Shown here: positions 27,392 through 37,516 of the stretch, one piece after another
Numbering within the stretch: position 1 is the stretch's first letter
Layout: each line of letters opens with the position of its first letter
Origin: an uncultured Draconibacterium sp.
Lineage (GTDB): Bacteria > Bacteroidota > Bacteroidia > Bacteroidales > Prolixibacteraceae
Direction of reading: 5' to 3'
Assembly: GCF_963675585.1 (NCBI RefSeq)
Contig: NZ_OY776414.1
Span: 2,583,001 to 2,647,000, forward strand
DNA: 64,000 nt
Program-made: the position numbers and the translations under genes
The notes under the pieces: model-generated
What the model saw: the letters and a program-made list of their open reading frames with translations, nothing else
Told to the model about the DNA's origin: nothing
The model's database searches: none

Positions 27392-28483
27392 CTATTTTGT
27401 TAACGATTTAATCAAATCAACCTCTTCTGTTTTGTACGGAGTTCCATCTTTTCTGAAAATTTCGTGAAACCAAAGTGCAGGTTCTGCTCCATCAGGAATT
27501 GGTTCATCCCATGCATATTTGGTATTCGATTTTCCATCAACCAATCCCCAGTTGATTGCTCCTACATTTTCCTTTTTAAGAATAGGCATAATATTAGTAA
27601 ACAAACTATTATTGCGTCGTGCCATGTATTCGGTACAAACCATTGGAAGATTTCTTGTTTTCAAGGTATCTATCGCTTCCTGGTGCTTTTCCGGCCCCTC
27701 GTAATTATGGTAGGTAATAATGTCTGAATTTTCGAGCTGAAACACATTCAGATCTGTTAATGAAGCATTCCACACCCCTACCGACATGGGTTGATCAGGG
27801 CGAACTTGCCAGCCCCATTCAAAAACTTTTTTCAATAATGGCATCGACCGGTTTCCATATCCGTTATTACCAGGTTCGTTATATAAGTCCCAAATTGCAA
27901 TACGTTTATCCTCTTTAAATGTAGTAAGTACATCTTTCACGTATGTTTCTAACACTTTTACTAAACTTGAGTCCTGATAAATTAATTCGCCCGGATCACG
28001 CACCCAACCCGAATTATGAACCCCCGGTTTTGGATCGGGTTGTTTTCCGGCCTGGTAAGTTGGATTCCAGCAATCATCAAAAAATACAAAAATGGTTTTA
28101 ATTCCATGGCTGTCAGCAATACTCAGGTATTCATTCATTCGGTCTTTAAACCCATCTTTGTCTACTTCCCAGGCTAAATGATGTAGGTATACCCGCATAC
28201 AATTCATGCCAATATCTTCAGCCCATCCCAATTCGCGATCAATGGTTTCAGGATCAAAAGACTCGGCCTGCCATGTTTCCAATTGGTTAATAGCTGTACT
28301 TGGATTAAAATTAGATCCACGCAACCAGCCATGCTCTTCACCCCAGGCTTTTGCCTGTTCCGCTGTCCAGATGGTTGCAACTGCATCTTTTTCGACAATC
28401 TTTGTCGCCTCTTTTTTCGCATTATTCTGACAAGCTGTAAATCCAATAACAGCCATCAATAATAAAAATAATCCTTTTTTCAT
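27392..28483 (-). CDS. Clan GH-A glycosidase (GH5/GH2-like TIM barrel), lipoprotein
   Basis: 363 residues. The signal peptide ends in lipobox FTAC (Cys18). A (beta/alpha)8 barrel follows: LRGSNFNPSTAINQLETWQ, MNCMRVYLHHLAWE, IKTIFVFFDDCWNP, IAIWDLYNEPGNNGYG (the NEP motif, acid/base Glu, about 209), DIITYHNYEG and MVCTEYMAR (nucleophile Glu, about 287). This arrangement marks clan GH-A. Homologues in Bacteroides are annotated as cellulase-family or 1,4-beta-xylanase-like proteins, but the specificity is not readable here. It is the last gene of a run with the arabinan-type enzymes, 21 bp after the GH93-like gene. Confidence 0.85.
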   Translation of the reverse strand: MKKGLFLLLMAVIGFTACQNNAKKEATKIVEKDAVATIWTAEQAKAWGEEHGWLRGSNFNPSTAINQLETWQAESFDPETIDRELGWAEDIGMNCMRVYLHHLAWEVDKDGFKDRMNEYLSIADSHGIKTIFVFFDDCWNPTYQAGKQPDPKPGVHNSGWVRDPGELIYQDSSLVKVLETYVKDVLTTFKEDKRIAIWDLYNEPGNNGYGNRSMPLLKKVFEWGWQVRPDQPMSVGVWNASLTDLNVFQLENSDIITYHNYEGPEKHQEAIDTLKTRNLPMVCTEYMARRNNSLFTNIMPILKKENVGAINWGLVDGKSNTKYAWDEPIPDGAEPALWFHEIFRKDGTPYKTEEVDLIKSLTK

Positions 28484-28504
28484 GTTTATTCTTTTTATAA
28501 TAAT

Positions 28505-30271
28505 TTATTGATTCAAGTTAAATTTTACGGGACTCCAGGTGTATGGTTTTTCTGAATTATTTGTTGAAATTGACTCATTTATAACCGATCCCTTATTGGT
28601 TTGAAAACTCAAATGAAAGTTTATCCCCTTGCTTGTATTATCCGAAATATTCGCAGGAAACATTTGCAATGGAATTGCCAACTCAAATTGGTACAAAGCA
28701 TTCTCCTTTATTACTTTATATTTCATTTCAGCACTTGCAGTTTTCTCTTCCCATTCGCCATAATTTCCTTCAAGTATTTTTACGGTACCATCAAATCTGC
28801 ATTCAAACGAGAAAATTCCCTTGTGAGGTTTCTCATAACCTTTTCGCTCGGTGTCTATCTGAAACGTAAGCTGACCATTCTTTTCGAATTCAGCAGGTGA
28901 ATTTTTAATGACCGCACTCAGGTACAAATAAGTGGCATCTTTAACCATGGATGCACTCACATTTGTTTCACTTTTATGACCAATAAAATACGGCCATTCA
29001 TTCTGCCAGCATTCGTCAGAAATTACACCATCAACAATTGCAGTTCCAACAGGAACCGAAAATTCAGGAATAACGTGCCCCTTTATCATCCAAACTTCAG
29101 TTGCCCCACTGGAATAGGCGTTGGTAGAAGTAATGGCAACGGGAATCGAGCCATCTTCAATTACCGCTATCGAATTCCACAAGCCCCAATTGGTTAATGG
29201 GATAGTAAAAGGTACACTTCTGTTCTGAAATTGCGTACCAGAATTGTTACCAACCTCAACATGTTGGCACGAGCGATCCCAAAGATTGCTTCGATTCCAC
29301 GTGGATTGATAGGAAAGTAATACTTCGCCACTTTTTAATCGGGCCAAATAAGGAGCGCCGGCATAAATTGCTTCAGGAAACTCATCTTCCAAAGGATGAT
29401 AGTCTCTGCGACTATCGTCTGCAGCCACGTACCCCCCGGCCCAATTGTCTGCAATTTTTTCGTGATAAATACTTGGTTTAAATTCTCCCACCTTATTATC
29501 TTCTACTGCTACCAGTATTTCACCTTTGTCTCCAAGTACCAAAGGAACAGGCATTCCATCCCGACATCCCTGCCGAAATCCAACAATTATTGGTTCCGCA
29601 GACCATGTTTCGCCAAGATCGGTCGACTTTAACATGGAAATATTTTGCTCATTGGAACTGGTATATATACCCTCGTTCGAGAAATACAACTGTACCTCTT
29701 CATTAGGTAACTGCGCAAGCGAAGGCTCCCAACACCCATTGTCAAAAGTGGATTGTGCCTCGTAAACCAATTGTTCATCCTGCCAGCTTATTCCACCATC
29801 CGTGCTTTTTCTTACTTTAATACCGAACTTTCTGTCGTCGCTATATGGCTCTTTAGGGCGGGGATTGCAAGCCACAATAATTGAGTTATCACTTAATTCT
29901 ATAATATCAGGAACAGCCATATTACAGTTGTTCTTACTGAAGAATATGGTTTGAGAAGCACCCCAATTTTGTCCCAAATCGCTGCTGAAAACTAACTCTA
30001 CATTTCCGGAAGACGTTTCATACACACAAGCAAGAATCCCGTTATGAAGTTGTTTCAACCTTGCGTAACCGCAATATGCTTCTGTATTAGCAACTAAAGG
30101 GGCAATTCTCACCCGACTACTATAATCCCAGGCGATTCTTATTCCATCCAAATTTTTTACAATTGCCGGAATTTCGCTTTCTTCAATACTTTCGTTTTCT
30201 TTACTACAAGCCATTGCACTTAAGACAAATACAAAAAGAAAAACAAAAACTTTGACCATGGTATTACTCAT
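28505..30271 (-). CDS. Sialidase-fold exo-glycosidase (GH93-like exo-arabinanase) with C-terminal CBM9-like domain
   Basis: 588 residues. The signal peptide ends in lipobox SAMAC. Six-bladed beta-propeller about 35-380, with Asp-box-like turns (SSDLGQNWG, STDGGISW, STDLGETW) and YARLKQLHNG, TFDNGCWEPSLAQLPNEEVQLYFSNEG and CRDGMP, the pattern of GH33/GH93-type propellers. WEPSL…YFSNEG resembles the GH93 exo-alpha-1,5-L-arabinanase core. From about residue 390 a CBM9-like beta-sandwich begins (VDGVISDECWQNEWP…FQIDTERKGY…YQFELAIPL). The neighbours are two GH43-type genes, supporting arabinan as substrate. It could instead act on another terminal sugar; no biochemistry can be read directly. Confidence 0.75.
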   Translation of the reverse strand: MSNTMVKVFVFLFVFVLSAMACSKENESIEESEIPAIVKNLDGIRIAWDYSSRVRIAPLVANTEAYCGYARLKQLHNGILACVYETSSGNVELVFSSDLGQNWGASQTIFFSKNNCNMAVPDIIELSDNSIIVACNPRPKEPYSDDRKFGIKVRKSTDGGISWQDEQLVYEAQSTFDNGCWEPSLAQLPNEEVQLYFSNEGIYTSSNEQNISMLKSTDLGETWSAEPIIVGFRQGCRDGMPVPLVLGDKGEILVAVEDNKVGEFKPSIYHEKIADNWAGGYVAADDSRRDYHPLEDEFPEAIYAGAPYLARLKSGEVLLSYQSTWNRSNLWDRSCQHVEVGNNSGTQFQNRSVPFTIPLTNWGLWNSIAVIEDGSIPVAITSTNAYSSGATEVWMIKGHVIPEFSVPVGTAIVDGVISDECWQNEWPYFIGHKSETNVSASMVKDATYLYLSAVIKNSPAEFEKNGQLTFQIDTERKGYEKPHKGIFSFECRFDGTVKILEGNYGEWEEKTASAEMKYKVIKENALYQFELAIPLQMFPANISDNTSKGINFHLSFQTNKGSVINESISTNNSEKPYTWSPVKFNLNQ

Positions 30272-30329
30272 AACTAATGCGATTTAAAACTACTCCAAAG
30301 AAAACACAACAAAACTTTTGGCTCACAAT

Positions 30330-31298
30330 TCAATATTCTTTAAACACTGTTGTTATATAGTCCGGATCTATTGTCATCACCTCTTTTCCATCCATATTTT
30401 CAAATTCTACTGAAGTGATATACATATTTCGGGGATGTATTTTTGTTTTACTGAAGTGTGCATGAAAAACTTTACGCAACTGTCCGTTTTTATCCGTGAA
30501 CATTGCACTGTGGCCAACTCCAACCAAATCACCAGGCTTTTGGTAAATCGGGTTATTTTCAGATTTATTCCAGGGCCCCATAATGTTGGTAGCCATAGCT
30601 ACTCCAATGCCATAGAGCTGACTTTCATAACTATTTGCTGAATACGTCATATAGTACACTCCGTTGTTTTTTGTTATGAAAGATCCTTCATTAACTCTTG
30701 GCCAAACTTCTTCCCACGACTGGGAAACATTCAAACATTTTGTCAGAGTTTCCATTTTTATGCTTCTCAAATCATCTTCCAATTCTGCAATCCAAATGTT
30801 ATTGCCATCGTTAAAACGCACAAATGAGAGGTAAGCAGTTCCATCATCGTCAATGAACAATGAATTATCAATGCACTTTTCATCTTCGAGCATAGGTTTC
30901 TTAACATCTTGAACAAACGGGCCTAACGGACTATCAGATTCGGCAATACAAATGTGTTCGTTGGCCGAATAATACATTAAAAATTTCCCGTTGATTAGAT
31001 ACACTTCAGGAGCCCAGAACCATTGGTCGGCCCACACATCATTTTTATGAAGAGCATAGCCATTTGTAACACCCAACGGACCTTCCCATTCCACCATATT
31101 ATCAGAAGTATAGACCTCAATTCCATCGTTGCCATGTGTACCGTAAGCGTAATATGTATCGTCATATAACAAGATAAACGGATCGCCAAGCGGAACTTTA
31201 ATTTCCGTTTTTTTATTCTCATTCACTGCATCTTCTGTACATGAACCAACTTGTAAAAACAAAATTATTATTAAAAACAGAGCTGCTAACTTTTTCAT
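30330..31298 (-). CDS. GH43 family arabinosidase/xylosidase, lipoprotein
   Basis: 322 residues, essentially one five-bladed propeller. The signal peptide ends in lipobox QVGSC. Catalytic acids of GH43 are visible: the base Asp in VPLGDPFILLYDDTYYAYGT, the pKa-modulating Asp in CIDNSLFIDDDGTAYLSFVRF, and the acid Glu in RVNEGSFITKNNGVYYMTYSAN. GH43 members in such loci release alpha-L-arabinofuranose from arabinan or arabinoxylan, or beta-xylose. It is 58 bp after the start of its neighbour's upstream gap and reads in the same direction as the whole module. Start: ATG at 31296-31298. Confidence 0.88.
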   Translation of the reverse strand: MKKLAALFLIIILFLQVGSCTEDAVNENKKTEIKVPLGDPFILLYDDTYYAYGTHGNDGIEVYTSDNMVEWEGPLGVTNGYALHKNDVWADQWFWAPEVYLINGKFLMYYSANEHICIAESDSPLGPFVQDVKKPMLEDEKCIDNSLFIDDDGTAYLSFVRFNDGNNIWIAELEDDLRSIKMETLTKCLNVSQSWEEVWPRVNEGSFITKNNGVYYMTYSANSYESQLYGIGVAMATNIMGPWNKSENNPIYQKPGDLVGVGHSAMFTDKNGQLRKVFHAHFSKTKIHPRNMYITSVEFENMDGKEVMTIDPDYITTVFKEY

Positions 31299-31383
31299 TA
31301 ATACTACTTTTTAATCTTTTTTCATACTATTATTTATTGCTGATTTTTCTCTTTTTTTTAAAAGCACAATTTGCACGTAAAAC

Positions 31384-32409
31384 CTATTGTACTACTCCAA
31401 AGGTATCAACCAGTTTTTTGTATTCGTTTTTCGAAATGGTAATCATACAACCATGACGTACAGATTTGGGTAAACTATATTTATCCCAATCGGCAAAAAA
31501 AGTATAACCCGAGGCTTGAAACCAGGGACCATTCAGGTTATCTGCAATTGATAATCCGTATGAAACTCCCGGGTATTGCTCGTAGTACATATACCATATT
31601 TTATTATCGGGTGAAGGAATTAGCATAGGTGCCTCTCTAAAATTTGGACTTATTGGGTCTGATGGCAATGAATAATTGCCCAGCAACGATGGTGATTTCG
31701 CAATACGAATCGTTTTTCCGGTGGTCCAGTACAAAGTTGGGTATGTTTCGTCTTTCAAAACTGCATAATAATTTCCACCTATTTTTCGAACGAATACATC
31801 TATGGTTCCCATGTCCCAATCAAACAAACGTGTGGGCTGCTTTGAAAAGCTTTTAAGATCGGCACTTAAAACATACAAGGTTCGCTGACTTGCCCAATAG
31901 TCTTCTCCACCTTCGACATGTGGCGTGTGCCAGGTTACCAGGTATTGTTTCGAATCCACATCGTAAAATAGTTTTGGTGCTCCGATCCGCTGCAATGCGT
32001 TTGAGTAATTGGGTGTACTTTTTAAGTCAGGTGTAAAAGTACTGTACTTTTCCCAGGAGATTAGATCGTCCGATACCCATATATTTATATCAGGTGAGGC
32101 ATCACTTTCATTCCCTGCAATATAATATCGGCCATCGTGACCTTTACATATATCGGGATGGCCTTTGTATTCGTTGAAAACTCGTTTTTTATTGTTTAAA
32201 GCATTCCAGTGTAATCCATCTAAACTTACCGAATAGTAAAGATGTCCATAATCCTGATGTGTCATGTGGGCAAACAAATAGGCATGGTTAATAGCTTCTT
32301 CCGGATTAGTTACCTGCCCTGGTGGATTTGGCTGCTGAGCTTGCACAGTACTTATTATTAAAAGTAAAGCGAATACTATAATTTTATTGTTTAGCTGGAT
32401 TTTTTTCAT
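31384..32409 (-). CDS. GH43-superfamily five-bladed beta-propeller glycosidase, secreted
   Basis: 341 residues with a signal peptide cut at about QA-Q. It shows propeller features: AYLFAHMTHQDYGHLYYSVSLDGLHW, VFNEYKGHPDICKGHDGRYYIAG, NIWVSDDLISWEKYS, IGAPKLFYDVDSKQYLVTWHT, GTIDVFVRKIGGNYYAVLKDE and REAPMLIPSPDNKIWYMYYEQY. Candidate acids are the Asp of HPDI, the Asp of TIDVF and the Glu of REAP, the order seen in clan GH-F. The N-terminal base Asp is less typical (there is no clean DP motif near the start), so it is a divergent GH43-like member with uncertain activity. It is the first gene after the susCD terminator of module 2. Confidence 0.75.
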   Translation of the reverse strand: MKKIQLNNKIIVFALLLIISTVQAQQPNPPGQVTNPEEAINHAYLFAHMTHQDYGHLYYSVSLDGLHWNALNNKKRVFNEYKGHPDICKGHDGRYYIAGNESDASPDINIWVSDDLISWEKYSTFTPDLKSTPNYSNALQRIGAPKLFYDVDSKQYLVTWHTPHVEGGEDYWASQRTLYVLSADLKSFSKQPTRLFDWDMGTIDVFVRKIGGNYYAVLKDETYPTLYWTTGKTIRIAKSPSLLGNYSLPSDPISPNFREAPMLIPSPDNKIWYMYYEQYPGVSYGLSIADNLNGPWFQASGYTFFADWDKYSLPKSVRHGCMITISKNEYKKLVDTFGVVQ

Positions 32410-32573
32410 GAAAATAATTTTATTGTTGATGTTATGGAGTCTATTTTTTTACCAAATGGCTAAATCGCGTCGAACTTCAATTATGCCTTAATCATGGAGA
32501 AAAAAATAAACCGGTACATAAGATGAACTAATACCTTGTTGCAGAAAGGTTCACAAATTTAGTTCTGTTAAGG

Positions 32574-32609
32574 AAAGCAGGGTTTATCGTTCCCGAAAAA
32601 CCCTGCTTT
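32574..32609 (-). terminator. Hairpin downstream of the module-2 susD
   Basis: Perfect 12-bp arms AAAGCAGGGTTT/AAACCCTGCTTT with a 12-nt loop, 18 bp after the SusD stop. The T-tract is better on the plus strand than on the minus strand. It may attenuate rather than fully stop reading into the glycosidase genes. Confidence 0.65.
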
Positions 32610-32626
32610 TATTTATGGCTAAAATA

Positions 32627-34177
32627 TTAGTATGGACTTGTTTGATCTAAGTTTGGATTATTGTCAACATCGCTTTGCGGGATTGGCATACGATGGGACT
32701 TCCCAACAACAAAATTTGTAAAATCAGCATCACGACTTTTTAGTTCATTCAGTCCTTCTGCAGAATCCCACAAAGACCATCTTTTAAGATCGGCCCAACG
32801 CACACCTTCTAAACAAAGCTCAAGAGCACGTTCCATTTGCAGGCGTTTTAAAAAGCTTGCTTTTGATGTTACTACGTCGGCATACAAGGTACTTGTTGCC
32901 AACGATGGCAAATCAACCCTTGCTCTCACCCGATCGACCAAATCAATGGCTAATTGAGGAGGTGTGCCGCTAGCCAGTTCGGTTAAACATTCGGCATACA
33001 ATAACAATACATCGGCATATCGAATAACGCGGAAATTAATGGGAGAATAATAATCTTCATGATTGCGATAATAATCGCCCTGATATTTCCGATAAAAACA
33101 GTCGCTACCCCAACCAGCTTCCCAGTCACGTCCATAAATTTTCTCATCGGGATAATCAGTTTGCAATTCGGGATAAAAGATATTTGAACGTAAACGAGGA
33201 TCCAATTCTCCATTAATAGTTGGCTCTTTTTTGTATTCATCAACCAACCATCGTCTGGGTTGACCATCGCACCAGCCAATACCACGTGGGGCAAAAAACT
33301 GAGCTCTGTTTGATCCCACATTAGGATTTGGCTGGTCGCCATCACCATTGGGATTAATATCAGAGAATTGTATTTCAAATACCGATTCGACATTATTTTC
33401 TGTAGTGTGCTTAAAATTATCTTTATAATTTGGCACCAAATCGTAATAGCCTTTTCCGCTACCTTCAACTAACCATTCCAATGCATCTTTGGCTTCCTGC
33501 CATTCATGCATTTGCATATGAACCTTACCAAGCAAAGCAAGAGCAGCACCTTTCGTTGGCCTTCCAACATTGGCACTTCCCCACTGTTCGGGCAATCCGG
33601 AAATCGCATCAGTTAAATCAAGTTTTACCTGATTCATTACCTGCTCCTTTGTACTTTGAGTCGGATTATCGTCGGGTTTTGAAACATTTAATACCAAAGG
33701 AACATTATCGAACATGAGCGACAAATTGTAGTAATAAAAAGCACGTAAGAATTTTGCTTGTGCCAGTATTTCTGCTTTTTGCTGAGCGTCGGCAAATTCA
33801 ATTTCGGGAACATATTCCAATACCTGATTACATCTAAAAAGTGCCTTATAGTGGTCGCGCCACATATTTCCGTTACCTTCCCAAAAATTGTAATTAAAGT
33901 AAATAAAACGTGTCCATTCTTTTAATTCGTTCCATGGGCTCTGACTATATCCTTCATCTGAAGTTAAATCGTAGCGAAAATGAATCCAGCGCGTCCAGCT
34001 ACCTGGTTTGTAGAACATGTTGTACACTGCATCCAATCCAATTTGTGCATCTTCCTGACTTTTCCAGAAAGTATCTGTTGTTGGTGAATTGGGATTCGGA
34101 ATATCAATTAAATCTTCATTACATGAGACAAGTGTGAATATTCCAACTAAGAAACTATATAATACTATTTTTTTCAT
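32627..34177 (-). CDS. susD: SusD/RagB-type glycan-binding lipoprotein (module 2)
   Basis: 516 residues. The signal peptide ends in lipobox LVSC (Cys19). SusD blocks are present: LDAVYNMFYKP, AQAKFLRAFYYYNLSLMFDNVPLV (about 135-160), GAALALLGKVHMQMHEWQEAKDALEWL, a C-terminal VIRYADVLLLYAECLTELASG, RALELCLEGVRWADLKRW and HRMPIPQSDVDNNPNL. It pairs with the SusC 12 bp upstream. It differs clearly from the module-1 SusD, so the two transporters probably take different oligosaccharides. The expected ligand from the downstream GH43/GH93-type genes is arabinan or arabinosylated pectin. Confidence 0.95.
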   Translation of the reverse strand: MKKIVLYSFLVGIFTLVSCNEDLIDIPNPNSPTTDTFWKSQEDAQIGLDAVYNMFYKPGSWTRWIHFRYDLTSDEGYSQSPWNELKEWTRFIYFNYNFWEGNGNMWRDHYKALFRCNQVLEYVPEIEFADAQQKAEILAQAKFLRAFYYYNLSLMFDNVPLVLNVSKPDDNPTQSTKEQVMNQVKLDLTDAISGLPEQWGSANVGRPTKGAALALLGKVHMQMHEWQEAKDALEWLVEGSGKGYYDLVPNYKDNFKHTTENNVESVFEIQFSDINPNGDGDQPNPNVGSNRAQFFAPRGIGWCDGQPRRWLVDEYKKEPTINGELDPRLRSNIFYPELQTDYPDEKIYGRDWEAGWGSDCFYRKYQGDYYRNHEDYYSPINFRVIRYADVLLLYAECLTELASGTPPQLAIDLVDRVRARVDLPSLATSTLYADVVTSKASFLKRLQMERALELCLEGVRWADLKRWSLWDSAEGLNELKSRDADFTNFVVGKSHRMPIPQSDVDNNPNLDQTSPY

Positions 34178-34189
34178 AATATTTCAGAA

Positions 34190-37100
34190 TTAGAATTGAA
34201 CAGAAAGTGATAATATAACCGATTTGGGCGACGGATAAGATGCATCATCATGCCCTTTAACCCAAATATCTGGTGCTTTAAATTCAGGATCAAGTCCGCT
34301 GTAGTTCGTTATTGTAATAAGGTTTTGGCCAGTAACCGACAATCGTAAATTGTCAAAAACGTTTTCAATTTTTGGAATATCGAAGGTGTATCCTAAAGTC
34401 ATTTGTCTGATTTTAAAATAAGATCCTTTTTCAATCCACCGGTCCTGGTCACCTCTGGCATTTCTGTTATCGGCATACAATAATCTGGGATTTTCAGAAC
34501 CTTTGTTGTCTTCCGACCATCCTCTATACCCTGTCAAATGGTTGGTATTATCGGAAAAACCGCCCATCCAACTGGCTGCACCATTAAATACATCCTGACC
34601 AAACGAACCAAATCCGGCAAAACTAAAGTCGAAATTTTTATAAGCTGCCTGACCATTTACACCAATTTCAAATTTTGGCCAAGGATTACCTACTATTTTT
34701 CGATCGTCGTTATTAATCTGACCATTGTCATCTACGTCTTCGTAACGAATATCGCCAGGCTTAGCATTGGGCTGAATAACAAGTCCTTCTGAGTTTTTGT
34801 GTGCCAACACTTCTTCTTCACTCTGGAAAATACCGTCAGCATGAATGGTATAAAACATGGCTAGTGGCTCACCAATTTCAGTTTTTGTAATCCAGGTGTA
34901 ATTCTCTACCTGCCCATAACCAAATTCAAGCACTTCGTTTTTTAAATGAGTAATGTTAGCACCAATCGAATAACTAACGTCACCTATTTTATCTCTCCAG
35001 TTTCCGGTAAGTTCAAAACCTTTGTTTCTAATACTTGCCGCGTTTACAAAAGGATTACCACCGTCGTTACCGGTTGTCATTAATATTGGCATTGGTGTTA
35101 AAACATCCTCTGTGGTTGAGATAAAATACTCGGCGTTAAACTGAAGTTTATTATCAACAAATGATATATCTAAACCAAAGTTATCCTGGGTTTGAGTTTC
35201 CCATTTCAAATCTTCGTTTACCAGTTTAATTTGTGTCATCCCCGAGTTAAGATGCTGATCGGTTCCGAAAACAGCAACAGGAAACGAATTTAACACAGCA
35301 ACATAATCCCAGTTTCCAATATTAGCATTTCCCAGTGTACCGTGGCTATATCGTAACTTCAGATTACTAATCCATGGAACATTAAAAAACGCTTCGTTGC
35401 TAATTTTCCATCCTGCTGATATTGAAGGAAAAAATCCCCACTTATTTCCTTTCGAAAATTTTGAAGATCCATCGCCACGGAAAGTTGCACTAACAAGATA
35501 CTTATCGTCAAATGTATAATTCAAACGACCGAAATAAGATAACAAGGCACTCTCATTTATGTAACCCCAGGCATTTGGATCGGTTGTTCCTGCATTGATA
35601 ACATCGAAATAATAATCGCCAACCTGAACCAGATTTTTCTTTTCGGCAGCAATTTGTTCGTAATAAATGTTTTGATATGAGTTACCCAACACGGCATTAA
35701 CATCATGCTTTCCAAACTTCTTTGCGTAGTTTAGAGTGTTCTCAATCAGTGTTGAAACATATTTCCCTTTGTTCTCATATCTGGTTGATGGATCAAATGG
35801 CTGATTTAAGGTAAAGTTTCCCTCTTTGCGCAACCATTTGTGGTTATCCTGACTTGTTTCAAATCCAAGGTTAACTTTATACTGCAATCCATCGATAATT
35901 TCCAAAATGGCATAAACGTTACCACGAATTCGGAGGTTTTCGTCGCTATTGTACATTAAATCTTCTGATGCGATTGGATTACTCCCAAAAGTACGCGCTG
36001 ATGCTTCATTTCCGTAACCATATCCGCCAAAGTTATTTTCGTCGTAAACCGGAATAATAGGAAGCATTCGTAACACATCGATGTGTTTTGAAAATACAGA
36101 GTTTTGGTTTTCAACAAAAGTATTGCTCACCGCCAGATTTTCTCCGATGGTGAAGATGCCCTTTTTACCCTCTGTATTTACTCTTAAACTATACCGATCC
36201 ATAGACGTTCCATAAACAGTTCCTGGATTATCGTAGTAATTCATCGATACCAAATAATTACCATTTTCGCTACCTCCCGAAAACGACAAGTTGTGATCTT
36301 GAATCATAGCAGTTCGAAAAACTTCTTCTCCCCAATCGGTATCACCATCCATCCAGTTTGGAACACTGTTAACATCGGCAACACCGCTGGCAATTGCATT
36401 TTCGTATGCCTCGGTGGTAACATCAATCCATTCGTCACGTCCCATTAAGTCCATCATAGGTAGGTTATCGAAACTTAATTTGCCGGTGTAATTAATTTTC
36501 ATTTCACCCGACTTTCCTTTTTTTGTTTCAATAATAATTACCCCATTCGCAGCGCGAGATCCATAAATCGCAGCTGCCGAAGCGTCTTTTAAGACTTGTA
36601 TGGTTTCAATGTCGTTTACATTAAAATCGCGATTTCCGGTGGTAGGTAAGCCGTCGATAATGTACAAGGGATTATTGTTAGTAAAGTTACCTAGCCCCCT
36701 GATTTCTACCACAGGTTCGCTACCAATTCCACCGCTTGACCGAATATTTACGCCGGCCACCAAACCTTGCATTGCATCTCCTACCGAAAGTGCGGTAACA
36801 TTTTTAAATTCTTCAGCTTTTACAACCGAAACAGCTCCTGTTAAATCGGCTTTCTTAATTGTTCCGTAACCAATAGCAACAACTTCCTCTAAGCCAATAG
36901 ACGAAACTTGCATGCTTACGTTTATTGTTCTTGATTCGCCCACTTCAACTTCAACCGTTTCCATTCCTATAAACGAAAGTTGCAAAACATCTCCTTTTGC
37001 GACATCCGAAAGTGTATATTTCCCCTCAAAATTGGTTACAGTTCCTTTGGTTGTACCTTTTACAACTACTGTAACCCCAGGCAATGGTTCTTTGTTTTCG

Positions 37101-37516
37101 TCGGTAACTATTCCCGATATAGCATCTTGCTGCCCTTCTAATCGACTATTCATTTCTTTAGGATAGAGCATAATATGTCTGTCGTGTAATACATAAGTAA
37201 CCCCGGTTCCCTCAAAAATTACATCCAGCGTTTCTTCAATCTTCTTTTCGCTTAAATCGACAGAAACCTTGCGGTTCATATCAATTAATTCGGAACTGTA
37301 AGCAAAACGAAATTCGGATTGTCGTTCAATTTCATCGAGAACCTCCACAACTTTTTTGTTGCGCATCTCGAGTGTAAGTTTAGTCGATTGGCTGTACACA
37401 CTTGCCGTAACGTGCATCAATCCAATTAACAGAAATAGAAAAGTTAGTTTCATAATTCGAATACCTTTACTCCAAATAGGAGGCAATCCCCTCCCACTTC
37501 TTCGGATTTTTTTCAT
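34190..37516 (-). CDS. susC: SusC/RagA TonB-dependent transporter with STN domain (module 2)
   Basis: 1108 residues. A long N-region is followed by signal peptide to about residue 43. STN domain about 46-118 (LTLEMRNKKVVEVLDEIERQSEFRFAYSSELI…). Carboxypeptidase-regulatory domain about 133-210 (KEPLPGVTVVVKGTTKGTVTNFEGKY). Plug with GLEEVVAIGYG, NPLYIIDGLPT and VLKDASAAAIYGSRAANGVIIIETKKGK. A beta-barrel ends in ILSLSVQF. It is a TonB-energised glycan importer that also signals, through the STN domain, to the FecR encoded upstream. The start (ATG 37514-37516) is covered by the predicted antisense promoter. Confidence 0.97.
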   Translation of the reverse strand: MKKIRRSGRGLPPIWSKGIRIMKLTFLFLLIGLMHVTASVYSQSTKLTLEMRNKKVVEVLDEIERQSEFRFAYSSELIDMNRKVSVDLSEKKIEETLDVIFEGTGVTYVLHDRHIMLYPKEMNSRLEGQQDAISGIVTDENKEPLPGVTVVVKGTTKGTVTNFEGKYTLSDVAKGDVLQLSFIGMETVEVEVGESRTINVSMQVSSIGLEEVVAIGYGTIKKADLTGAVSVVKAEEFKNVTALSVGDAMQGLVAGVNIRSSGGIGSEPVVEIRGLGNFTNNNPLYIIDGLPTTGNRDFNVNDIETIQVLKDASAAAIYGSRAANGVIIIETKKGKSGEMKINYTGKLSFDNLPMMDLMGRDEWIDVTTEAYENAIASGVADVNSVPNWMDGDTDWGEEVFRTAMIQDHNLSFSGGSENGNYLVSMNYYDNPGTVYGTSMDRYSLRVNTEGKKGIFTIGENLAVSNTFVENQNSVFSKHIDVLRMLPIIPVYDENNFGGYGYGNEASARTFGSNPIASEDLMYNSDENLRIRGNVYAILEIIDGLQYKVNLGFETSQDNHKWLRKEGNFTLNQPFDPSTRYENKGKYVSTLIENTLNYAKKFGKHDVNAVLGNSYQNIYYEQIAAEKKNLVQVGDYYFDVINAGTTDPNAWGYINESALLSYFGRLNYTFDDKYLVSATFRGDGSSKFSKGNKWGFFPSISAGWKISNEAFFNVPWISNLKLRYSHGTLGNANIGNWDYVAVLNSFPVAVFGTDQHLNSGMTQIKLVNEDLKWETQTQDNFGLDISFVDNKLQFNAEYFISTTEDVLTPMPILMTTGNDGGNPFVNAASIRNKGFELTGNWRDKIGDVSYSIGANITHLKNEVLEFGYGQVENYTWITKTEIGEPLAMFYTIHADGIFQSEEEVLAHKNSEGLVIQPNAKPGDIRYEDVDDNGQINNDDRKIVGNPWPKFEIGVNGQAAYKNFDFSFAGFGSFGQDVFNGAASWMGGFSDNTNHLTGYRGWSEDNKGSENPRLLYADNRNARGDQDRWIEKGSYFKIRQMTLGYTFDIPKIENVFDNLRLSVTGQNLITITNYSGLDPEFKAPDIWVKGHDDASYPSPKSVILSLSVQF

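Noticed and set aside
28505-30271. Calling this gene a true sialidase
   Set aside because: The Asp-box turns mark only the fold; the arginine triad and pectin context do not support sialic acid, so GH93-like is used.
36912-37166. 84-residue plus-strand ORF inside susC (and similar ones at 36600 and 14996)
   Set aside because: Antisense shadows of the conserved plug and regulatory domains of SusC.
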